Part shown: positions 24,433-35,400 of the stretch, in pieces
How the letters are laid out: each line of letters opens with the position of its first letter
Position numbering within the stretch: position 1 is the first letter of the stretch
Source: Liquidambar formosana
Lineage: Eukaryota; Streptophyta; Magnoliopsida; Saxifragales; Altingiaceae
Assembly: GCA_039720395.1 (NCBI GenBank)
Contig: CM077828.1
Coordinates: 17,644,264-17,708,263, forward strand
Direction: 5' to 3'
Length of the DNA stretch: 64,000 nucleotides
Program-made: the position numbers and the translations under genes
The notes under the pieces: generated by a model
What the model saw: the letters and a program-made list of their open reading frames with translations, nothing else
What the model was told of the DNA's origin: nothing
Databases searched by the model: none

Positions 24433-24682
24433 TTTTCTTTTTTACTTTCATGTTGGAGAGGCAACTGTTTCCATATGTCTGTCTCAGGCTTCAAATATCT
24501 CTGTCTCTCTCGTCATCTTCCACTCTTCACAGCTTCTCTTTTCATGACCATTCCTCTCTGTCGCTCAATATTCAATAATACGACTTCAATAGTGTAAACC
24601 TTATTCTATTTCTGTTGAGGCCAACTCAAGGTGAGGTCGCTTTACATTAATAATCCTCAATTGACTTTACCCATGTAGATTA

Positions 24683-25016
24683 TGTTGGAAATACACTACA
24701 TCTCATATAGATTAAATATCGAGTTAAACATGTCTTTATATACCTGTTTGAGCTCTCCACTTATAAGTTTAGACTTTTAAGTTGGAAACCTAATATGATA
24801 TCAGAGCATGTTATTCCTGAGCCCGTTTCGCTTATGAGCCCGTCTTCATTGTTCACGTGACAGGCCATTTGAATCTTGTTAGGCCTTGTACGTGAGATGG
24901 AATGTTGGAAATATACCATATCTCACATAGATTAAATATCAAATTAAAAATGTCTTCATATACCTGTTTGGACCCTCCACTTACAAGCTTAGACCTTTAA
25001 AGTTGGAAACTTAGTA
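24683..25016. mobile_element. TRIM-like miniature LTR element (334 bp)
   Basis: Two direct repeats, 24683-24795 (113 bp) and 24903-25016 (114 bp), share TGTTGGAAATA, AGATTAAATATC, TATACCTGTTTG, CTCCACTTA and GTTGGAAAC. Directly after the first copy is TGATATCAGAGC, one mismatch from the primer-binding site complementary to initiator tRNA-Met. A purine stretch (GTGAGATGGAA) precedes the second copy. A repeat-PBS-short core-PPT-repeat layout with no coding capacity is the definition of a TRIM. The 5-bp flanks GATTA and GACCA match at only 3 of 5. Confidence 0.7.
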
Positions 25017-25189
25017 GACCACCAGTCTCTTGTGCTCTAGTGGTATCTCTTTCCGTGTATCACTATGGAATTAATGGGGGTTCTCGTTTTGATGAACCCT
25101 GATGAGTTGATCCTAAACTTAATTTAATGCACGTAGTTTTCAAATTAGTATGTGTTTTTGTAAGGATTAGGCTCATTTCAAGTTATGTT

Positions 25190-25495
25190 TGTTACAAGAG
25201 AATGATGGAGGGAATGGAATAGTGCTTCCATTAACTCAAAAAAGTGTGTTTGATAGTCCAAAGGAATGGAATGATCATTGTTTTGGGAAAGTCTATTCCT
25301 TCTTTGGAAGGAAAAGCCATTCCTTCCCATATGAGGAAGAATGACTGTTCTTACCTTTTAAGATAAAAAAACCATTACAAGTGGATCACACCTAATCTTT
25401 TCTATTTCATTCACATCATTTAGCAAACATTGGAATGGAATGACTACTTCCCTCTCTATTCATTCACATAGACCAAACACAGCGTTAAGGGGAGT
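25190..25495. repeat. Possible MITE relic with GGAATGG / CCATTCC arms
   Basis: Repeated GGAATGGAATGA motifs and their complements (CCATTCCTTCCC) sit at the two ends and the centre. Related TCATTCCATTC phrases appear at about 47278-47345. Boundaries are not definable. Confidence 0.3.
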
Positions 25496-28400
25496 GGGAG
25501 CACCGTACGTTCTTAGGAACAACACCACCACTGCCGTCAATGAGGATGAAAAAAATAATAATAATAAAATAAAATCTGGCCTACCCATCTCCATAATTGA
25601 AGGAGTATGTTAGGTAAGGGCCGTGATTAAGGCTCGAAGTTAAATTTTCGTTGGGTTTAGGCGTTACTTAGGCCCAACAAAAACCCAAGTTGAGATGTTC
25701 TTTAGGCTAGTTCTAACCAAACAGACGTGAAAATTTATTTAGAGTGATTACGGAACTTAATGAACACTTTCCCTTTTCCCTTTTTCTTTACCAAAAGGAA
25801 AACTAGAAAGCAACAAAGACAAAACCCAAATAAGTTCATATATACTTTGTGGTGGGAGTATGACTTGGTTTGCAACTTCTCCGATCACCATTGTACAAGA
25901 CAAGTGCAAAGTCCCCCAAACCACTGAACTTTGGCTGGGCTGGATTTGAGCCTAAAAGTTTGTGTCCATAGTCTATAGCCAAACTAGATATATTCGGTTT
26001 ACGATTGGGCCAAGTCTGGCCCAGTCTAGCACACAAAATGTGCAGCATTACTCAAAACACGAGTAATAAAAAATTCGTTGTTGGGTCCTATGGGGTTGGT
26101 TGTGCTGTCAGGTTTTGCGTATTCTGGAGGTCAAGTTTTGGGTGTATTTTCCAAATGTTATCATTTTAACTCCCCATAGGGATCATTTCCTATGTATGTA
26201 TAAGGCATCTCACATTAGACATTAGGAGAATCGCTCGCATTGAAACCTCAACAAACGTAAGGCCTAAGATAACCCTAATCGGGTTTATCTCAAGATCAGC
26301 TCAATTGAAAGCTCATTCGAGCTCACTTGTATGTTAAACGAGTCAATCTCAAGCTTTATTTTGAGCTCGTTAATTTATTGATCCAATCTCGGCTCGAATT
26401 GAGAACTACTCTACTCATTAAGCTGATTAATACTTTAAATAACCAAACTACTTGAACTTGTCTCAAGATTGGCTTGACAAAAAAACTCGTTTGAATTCCC
26501 TCGTAAACTATATGAGTCAATCTCAAACCTTATTTTGGGCTCATTAAATTAACGAGTAAAGTTTGAACGACTTACCACTCGGATCAACTCTGCTCGATTA
26601 TAAATAATTTTAGCAAATTAAATAATTAAGAAGTCAAACTCAAAAAAAAATTTGCAACTCTTATGTAATTGTAGTTACACGTCCACTATGAGCTCTAAAA
26701 CAATGGAATAGCCCAAGACGTCACCACGTGAGAAAAATAAATTGAATATTCTTAATACATGGTTGAATTATTATAACAGTAATAACACAAAGGAAAACCA
26801 CACATACCATGCATATGTGATAAACTCCACGAGACATACATTATTTTATAAAGATGTTTCTAGAATTTTTTATTTTATATAAATTATAAGATCGGAAGTG
26901 GGTGAAAGGCTTTTTCTCACCTACTCTCTCTTTCCAAGTCACTACCTCTCTCATCCTCTTTATCTCCCTCGCACATATTCGATCCAATAAGGTAAGGTTT
27001 TTTTCTTTTTTTAACCACTAATATATCTTAAATACTCGACGATATTGAAATGTGAAGATTATCTCATTTGTCATTTTCCTAACAAAATCAACTTTAAAAA
27101 AGTTAAAAAAAAAAAAAATCCCACATCTTTTTCCTTATACTTAATAATTGGATATAATTGTTCGTTAGTTGTGAGATGTAAAATTATATGTTGTAATGAC
27201 GGCCAACAAGTAATATAGGATTTGTTTTCATTTATTTTCTAATTTAATTGATTATATTTGTATAAAAACTTAAAGAGTTCTTCTTTATGGCACTACTCTA
27301 TAAACCTATTACATTAGACTTATTGATGTGGTTACTTTTTATTGATCTCTTCTTTAAAAGGTAAATAATTTGAAATCAAATTAAATGCCCCAAAATCAAG
27401 CCGAAATAATTGAATAAGCCCCATTCCGTGTTTAAGCGCGAAAATCACAAACAACAATAGCGGACATTCTTTCCTTCTCTCGTTCCCTCCTCAAACAAGT
27501 TAGTTACAATATCGAACATTCTCTCGTTCCCTCCTTTTCAAACCAGTCAGTTACTCTTCTGAGCAGGCATTATATCAAATTGCAACAGAAGATTCAATGG
27601 GTTCTGTTCGTTGATTGCCGACAATCTACTATCGAAATTCAAGTTATCAAGTGGTGATATGCGATGGTTCGAAAAAAATGGCCAGAATCATGCCCGTTTT
27701 TTAGGATTAGATTGTTTTTTTATGATTGGAAAAACCCTATGTGAATAAGCTTGTTTTAACAACTATGAAGTGGTTTAAAATACTGAAAATCTTAAGAGCA
27801 TCCAAAATCTTTGAATTAATTCGGTTTAATGTTATCAAAGATTCAGTTGTTTAGTTGATTTATGCTTTATTATGCAAATGTTCATTCGTATTCATAGTAA
27901 AGGAAGACGGCCTTTCATGGTAAAAGAAATAGCTTTGTAAGATCAATAAAAAAATATGGATATTTGTTCAAAAAAATCGACCTATTAAGTTATAAAGTTA
28001 AGCACGATATCACAATGGGATTGATTGAACTAGCCATCTGTTATGCAACTCCTCCAATGCTGGTTAACCCTTACAACATATTTTAGTTGTTAAGTGATTT
28101 TATAAAATTGCATGAAAATCTTAGGTGATGTTTAATTTGTATTCAAAATTTTCTTAGATTTGTTACCCATTTCTACTTAAAACAAGAATTATTTACTGAA
28201 AAACTATTGTTTGGCTTTGAAATTCTAACTAGGGATTGGGGATTGTTCTTTGTTAATGCTTATTTAAGCTCAAAGCCTTATAATAAAAAACAATTAAAGA
28301 ATTGTGAATGAATTATTAACCTTTGGCTTCTTAGAAGTTAATCTTTGCTTTTAACCAAATTTCCTAGCATGTCTTTTTGGTGAATTCTTTTGGCTAAAGA

Positions 28401-29480
28401 ATTAAATTTTACCCAATTTCATCTTATATTGCTGTTAATCGTGTTTGGTTCATTTCTTTTTATTTTTCCACTTATTTCCCAGCATAAAAAACATGGATAA
28501 GTTATTTTGCTACTTATTAAGTTATGTAGTTGTATTTTTTTTTTTTTCCCAATTTTCATCCAGTTATTAAGTCACAAAAATACATTTGTGCAGTAGAGTC
28601 TGTGTATATAAGAAGCTATTAAGAGATATAATTCAGTTATTAAATAATGTTTGTATATTATTGCAATCTCAGCAAGTTATTAAATGAATACAATGGATAA
28701 TTCAAAATAACTCCAAGTAAGTCATATAATAACTTGATATCAATAACTTGTTGCTAGTAATTCACATAGTAATTTATTCTTAGGTAAGTCACATACTCAC
28801 ATAGTAAGTCAAATAACTGATCAGAGAAAAAATGTAAAAAGGTGATAAATATGGAAGTACCATTTGAAATTCAAGGAAACGTAGAAAGAAAATATTGCTA
28901 TTAAATGAAATTCTTACAAAAGTTTTGTAAAATTGGGAGATGTAATTAATTATTATCTAATTCCTAAAATAGCTGTAGGCGAATCCATTAAACCAAGAGG
29001 TTAGGCCACCTTGTCATTTTGCAAACTATAAAATGTTTAGAAAAAAACATATTATTAAAATTTTATTTCTTTTTTCACATGATCCCATGTGGGTTAGACA
29101 GTTACTGAGTACCGAGAGTATGAATTATATTATCATGTGGAAGAGGTATGATATATATATATATATAATCAAATGATAGGATAACACACCATACACCCAT
29201 CCATGCCTAATTGAAACGAAAACCTCTTCAAAGTCCACATAAAAATCCCCCTTTGAACATCATCATGATGTCAAGTTTTGATTGATCCAAAATTAAAAGT
29301 TTTGTTCTCTCTCCTTTCCTCTCCTCTCCTCTTCTCTCCTCTCCTCTCCTCTGACTTTTTCTTATATGAGCCAATGAAACTTAAACACATGGTCATGTTC
29401 ACTGTGCTTGACCCCTTCTAATCATTGCATCCACGGCATAGAATAGATTACAAAGTTACAAACGCAGCCTAACAGAACAA
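25496..29480. other. Intergenic; one GAGC-rich repeat, otherwise nothing recognised
   Basis: About 26275-26610 is a degenerate, internally duplicated copy of the GAGC-rich repeat (CTCATT, AACGAGTCAATCTCAA twice). The remainder is AT-rich with stops in all frames. A CT-rich run (TCTCCTCTCCTCTC) at about 29308-29352 lies upstream of the next gene and may be promoter-proximal. Confidence 0.5.
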
Positions 29481-29871
29481 GCTCTGATCAAGTGACGCTA
29501 CTCCTTGAACGCACCCCAATTTACTTTGTCACACCGCTCACACCTACCTGTCTCTCTCATCCTTTCCCTTATCCCATCACTGCACATTTTTTTCTCCTTT
29601 TTTTTGGATGCAAAAACCAGAAATCACGAAAGTATCTAATGAATGCCCCCCTCTACAGAAGTGGCCGGAGAGTCTTGTCTTCTCGCACTTTTATCCTTGC
29701 CCAGCAACACACAATCTCGTGTGTATAGGAAATTGGTGAAATTGGTTTGTAGAGAACGGTTCAGTGCATGTAACCTGAGGTGAGTTTAATGAAACGTTGT
29801 GGAAATCAAGAGAATTGCTTGTGCAAAGCTGAGAATTTTGTGCGGAGGTCGGTCTGAATGCGCTTTTTCAG

Positions 29872-30525
29872 GTAACTATTTTGTGTTGTGCTCGATTAAA
29901 GTTGTTGGGATTAGGCGATTGACGAAATTTGACACTTGGGTTCTATTTAAATGCGGTGTTTGGGTGAGTATCTGTAATGGGTTTTGCGAAAACTTGCAGA
30001 AATTGAAAGTGTCTTTTGCAAAATTTGATACTTGGGTATTGAATAATAAGGAGTCTTCTGTGTAATCTGTGATTAGCTTTGTGAGAAGTTGCAGTGCTCG
30101 AGTACTGTCGGTGAAATTGGGTATTTGGATGTTGAGTATAAAAGATATTCTCTGTGTAATCTTAGATGGGTTTTATGAGAAGCGGCATGATTAAATGTTT
30201 TGTTGGCGAAGTTTGATTCCTGGTTTTGAAAAATTATATTTGGCGAGTTATATGTGATGGGCTTTGTGAGAAATACCAGAGATTGAAAGTATTATATTAG
30301 CAAAATTTGATTCGTGGGGTTTTGAACATATAAGGTTTGATGGGTTTTATGAAATTTTTCAGAAACTGAAAGTGTTTTCGGCAAATTGGCACTTGGATTT
30401 TGAATAAAAAGGTATTGGGAGTGTTCTTGTCAATTGAGATTGTGTATTGAGTGCGAGGAATTCAGTTGTCAATTGGGTACTGGGTTTCTTTTCATTTTGA
30501 TGTTGTAAAGAAGGGTAAATCATAG
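29872..30525 (+). other. Probable 5'-UTR intron of the DUF639 gene, with degenerate tandem repeats
   Basis: TTTTTCAG|GTAACT at 29871/29872 is a good donor. TCATAG at 30520-30525 is an acceptor placed immediately before the ATG. Between about 29920 and 30415 the sequence repeats a degenerate unit of about 85-110 bp (TTTGTGAGAA, GAAATTGAAAGTGT, GCAAAATTTGAT, CTTGGGT, TTGAATA) roughly five times. A leader intron with such repeats could influence expression. This is inference and needs a cDNA. Confidence 0.5.
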
Positions 30526-32321
30526 ATGGCCGCAGCAAGCAAAACCAGAAATATACTTGAGGGTCTGGTAAGAGAAGGATCATTTAAATGGTTGCTTGGC
30601 AGCCGGAGTTCCTTCGAAGAAGATTTTGAGGAGATGGGAAGGTCTCCATCTGGCCGGAAGAATTGGATAGCAGAGCTCTCTCCAGTTGCAAATATAGTTG
30701 TTCGTAGATGCTCAAGGTAATTGCTCTGCTATGGATTTCGTAACAGTTGCCTGTTTTTGTATACAACTTATGTCCCTAGGGGTTATTGAAATTATTTATG
30801 GGTTATTGAGTTTTTAACATGAATATCAGGCACACTAGTTTCCTTTGCATATGTTTTTAGGCACTATATCAGTTTATATGTGTGTCAATTGTCTTTCTAT
30901 TCCTGATGATTGGTCTCCTTATGGATGACAAAAAACAACGGATGCAGAATCCTTGGCATTCCTTCGAGTGAGCTTCAAGAAAACTTTAATGCAGAGGCTT
31001 CTGATTCTATAAAGCATCCATCACGATATGCCAGGAACTTTTTGGAATACTGTTGTTTCAGGGCACTAGCTTTGTCCACACGAGTTACAAGTCATTTGGC
31101 TGATAAAAAGTTCCGACGGCCTAACCTATGACATGATGCTAGCCTGGGAAGCTCCGGCTGCTGCCAGCCAACCTATACGTAACGTGAGTTTTGTTTGTCT
31201 AATTATTCCATTGATTATGCAGGGAAAGTACATTCCTGCGTATTTATTCCATCCATCATTGATGTTAGTTATAATGGAACTTTTTCTTCTTCTTCTTTTT
31301 TTTTTTTTTCTCTGATCAACATAATGGAACTCTTTCTCTCTCTCACTAACACACATGATATTGTTCCACAGTTTGTATGTGTATTCTTTTCCATATGATA
31401 TTGTTTTGCAATTTTTTGGCAACTTGGGTTTCTGGCCTTGGCCTTCCTTAAAGTGGTCGTACCCTAAATATTCAAGTAGGTGAATCTCTGTCATTAGTAC
31501 TCTGGTGCTTCTTGACATTGGTGTGGGTGCTTGTGGTCTTTATCTTATAATGGCAGGTGGATGAGGATGCTACTGTTGGGATTGAGGCCTTCTCTCGAAT
31601 AGCTCCAGCAGTTCCAATCATTGCCAATGTGATTATTGTTGATAATCTTTTTGAGGTGCTTACAGCATCAAGTAGTGGTAGGCTTCAGTTTTCTGTCTAT
31701 GAAAAGTACCTCAGCGGATTAGAGCGGTACTAAATACCTCCTTTCCTTTGATTTTCCCTTATTTGTTTTGGAATTAGGAGCTATGAATTTGTTTCAGTAT
31801 TTGATAGCTTCCTTTCCTTAGTGGAAATTGTGTTTTGTATTAAATTATCAAAGCTGTTTTTCTATTGAAATATCTGGAAAAAAAAAAAAAATTGAGAATT
31901 GGACTTCTCGTTGAACATATTGTCATTCGCCAACATAAGCACTTAATGAGTCGGAGTGTTTCATAAGAGAGTTGGGAGTGGATAACCTTTTTCTTTTGTA
32001 GTTTTGGCTATGGCATTTGTTTCACCATCCTATTTTCTCTATCTAATTCAATTTTGTCATGTGAGATTATTATTTTTCATTGCTTGTAACATTGCTTTGG
32101 TGTTCAAAATCTCGCATTAGTATTAGCATATGAGGCTTAGTCCTTATCTCAAATAGTGGCAGTACCATTTTCTTGCTTTAACCTTTTGGTTTTGGTATTG
32201 TCAATGCGGAATGCTACTTTAAGAATTTTGAGACTGTCAAACTAAAAAAGGAAAAAGAGTTTTGAGTCTGGAAGGGTGCATGAGAAATAAAAGCCAAAGA
32301 AAATGATAGGCTCTTATATAT

Positions 32322-32401
<80 letters not shown>

Positions 32402-32421
32402 CTTATCAAAAAAAAAAAAAA

Positions 32422-32452
<31 letters not shown>

Positions 32453-35400
32453 AACTGAATTCAGTTTCATAGGGAACAAGAATGAGACTGGAACATGGTT
32501 TATGTGTCAATCTTGGTCACTGTATTGGTGACCCCTGTTACAACTTGGTATGGGCATTACAACTTGATGATGAATAATAATATGCAATGAATACCAAAAA
32601 CAATGCATAAGATATACAAATTTAAAAATTAATTGTAATTTAAAACACTTGTTGCAATAATGAAAAGTATAATAGATACATTATATGTATTAGGATAAAA
32701 GAAGTTCATTCCATGCTATAGCGCTTTAGTCTATCACAGAATTGCATAAGATTTGGATATTAATTGTTCAATATTATTTAAAAAGTGTCTATAACTAATA
32801 TAAAAAGAACAGAGAAAAAGCTTATTTATCTTCTCTTTTACCATAACAAGATCCTTTTGGCCAATGTTTGTTTAACTACTTAAAATTAAAAAATTCATTA
32901 CATGAACAAAATTTTTGGTGTAATCAAAATAAAATTTAGGGCAAGGTCTCAAACCTAATTTATGTTCTTGAATTGTTGTTCTATACAGGGCAATAAGAAA
33001 ATTGAAGACTCAATCGGACTCATCTCTTCTCTCTATCCTCCGATTATCAAGAGGAGAAAAGATCCTGGAAGTGGATGGGACAGTTACCACCCAACCGGTT
33101 CTTCAACATGTAGGAATCTCTACATGGCCTGGTAGGTTTGTTTAGTATGGAATCTTTGCTTTAGATATATTTTTCCAATATATATATATATATAGGGGAG
33201 GGATCCACTTGCATGTAGTGTAAAACTTCTTACTCTTACACCTCTTAATATCTTTCCTCTCAATCTCTTTCTGTAGAATGCATATTTTATCAAGCCCGCC
33301 ATTGGATTATGTGCAGCTCCCTTACTCTGCATGCTCACCAAATGTCAAGTTTATCAGAGATTAGGAACCATTCCATTCATAAAGCGCCCTAAATTATGGT
33401 TTTATTTATCAAACAAAATGTGAATTTATAGATGAGATGCTTACTGATATCCAATTAATGTGAAATTTGGCATGCATGATCTTTATGAAAGGAATATTTA
33501 ATCCAATGGTGGGCCTGGCAAAATGCATATTCTACAAAAAGATATTGAGAGGTGTAAGAGTGAAAAGTTTTACACCCGGTGTAATTTTATCTTACCTCAT
33601 ATATATATATATATAGTAGATTATTTTTTTAATGTACCTCTTCTTGTCAACAAGAAATACATGTGATTATGGCCATGATGTTTTTTATTGTACTAATGTC
33701 ACTAAAACCAATAAGCCTGTAATTAAGGAATCGAATGTTCAGTATTGATTTTCTTACTTTTATTCTGGTATATATTTGTGAATTGCAGGTCGATTAACTC
33801 TGACAGATCATGCACTTTACTTTGAACCCCTTCGCGTTGTATCATATGATAAGGCAAAGATTTATGATTTATCAGATGATTTGAAGCAGTTTGTTAAACC
33901 TGAGTTGACGGGACCATGGGGTACTCGACTTTTTGACAAGGCAGTCTTGTATAAATCAATTTCCCTGTAAGGCATGATGCATATCTATTTCTTCTATGGT
34001 TATTAAAGTTATCTGTGATATGTCATCTTGGATCCATATACGTTACATTGTTTTATTATTTATTTTCTTTGTAGTCTGAAGGCTTCTTTGCTGATGTCTC
34101 AGAAAGTTATCAGCTGTTAACTTTTTTTAGGGTTTCTCCTGTAGATCAGAACCAGTTGTAATTGAGTTCCCTGAACTTAAAGGACATACTCGTCGTGACT
34201 ATTGGCTAGCCATCATCCGAGAAATATTATATGTTCATAGATTTATTCGGAAGTTTCAGATAACAGGAGTTGAACGGGATGAAGCACTTTCAAAGGCTGT
34301 GCTTGGAATTTCGCGAGTACAAGCCATTCAAGAAATTAGTTCCTCAACACCTCTTCGCAGTGAGTCTCTTCTCATGTTCAATCTTTGTGATGAACTTCCA
34401 GGTGGAGACTTAGTACTGGAAACGCTTGCAAACATGTCAACTTCTAGGCAATTAGACTGGAGTAATAGTTCTAGGAGTGGAGTTGGAATGTATTCAATCT
34501 CAGCCGTGGCCATGGTTTCTAACTTAGGGTTTGTGTTTGGAACAAGTTCAAATGCTCCTGATGAGGCTGGCCTTGTTGTGGGTGAGATCACTGTTGGGGA
34601 GATGACTCCGTTGGAAAGAGCCATTAAGGATTCTAAAAGCAGTTATAAAAAGGTGATCCTGGCTCAAGCAACAGTTGATGGAGTTAAAGTGGAAGGCGTC
34701 GACACTAATTTGGCAGTGATGAAGGTATTACTAATATTACTTGTAGATTTCTCATGTAATTACATTTTAAATTTGTTACCTTGGTTTACTCTATCCCCCC
34801 TGCCTTTCAGGAAAAAAAAAAAAAAAAAAACACTTATTTCTCCTTTTCTCCTTTACATGATTCAATGATGGAGGAGGAAAGAGTGAGGGAGGGTTAAAAA
34901 GAAGAACAAAAATTGTCTAATTCAATAGCCAATCATTACTTATAATCAAAGTTTTCCATATATCTAGAAGCATTAATTGTCATGTCCCTCTCTTACTGTA
35001 TCCTACTTTTTTAGAATCTTTGTATGAGTCTGTCCATATCATTTTGTGTGCATGTCGCATGGTTGTGTCTGTGCTACATAGATTGAAGATAAATTTTTGG
35101 GTAAATTGCACTTAAGGGTCCAAAGTTTGGGTCAAGTTTCACTTTAAGGTCCAAAATTTAAATCGCGTCAATTCAGTACCCGAATTATTAATTGAGTTGC
35201 AATTTGGGGTCTACCATAAGAATTTTCAATATTATCCCTATTTTGCCCTTTTTATGGGTTTAAAAACCCTATCTGACCCCTATCAACATTTAATAAACCT
35301 TTATATTTTAACCAGATCTGAATTACTCTACCGTCAGATTTGTGTTTTGTAAATGGAAAACATAAAAGTTTATTAAATGTTGATAGAGGTAATGTTGGGA

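Noticed and set aside
29492..30065. Short plus-strand frames upstream of the DUF639 gene
   Set aside because: They fall in the probable leader exon and leader intron; no family is recognised and the DUF639 start is clear at 30526.
32328..32531. A Cys-Val repeat protein frame
   Set aside because: It is a translated GT/CT/TA microsatellite.
34299..34868. A 189-codon stand-alone frame on the plus strand
   Set aside because: Only 34299-34724 is coding, as part of DUF639 exon 6. The rest reads through a GT donor into the intron.
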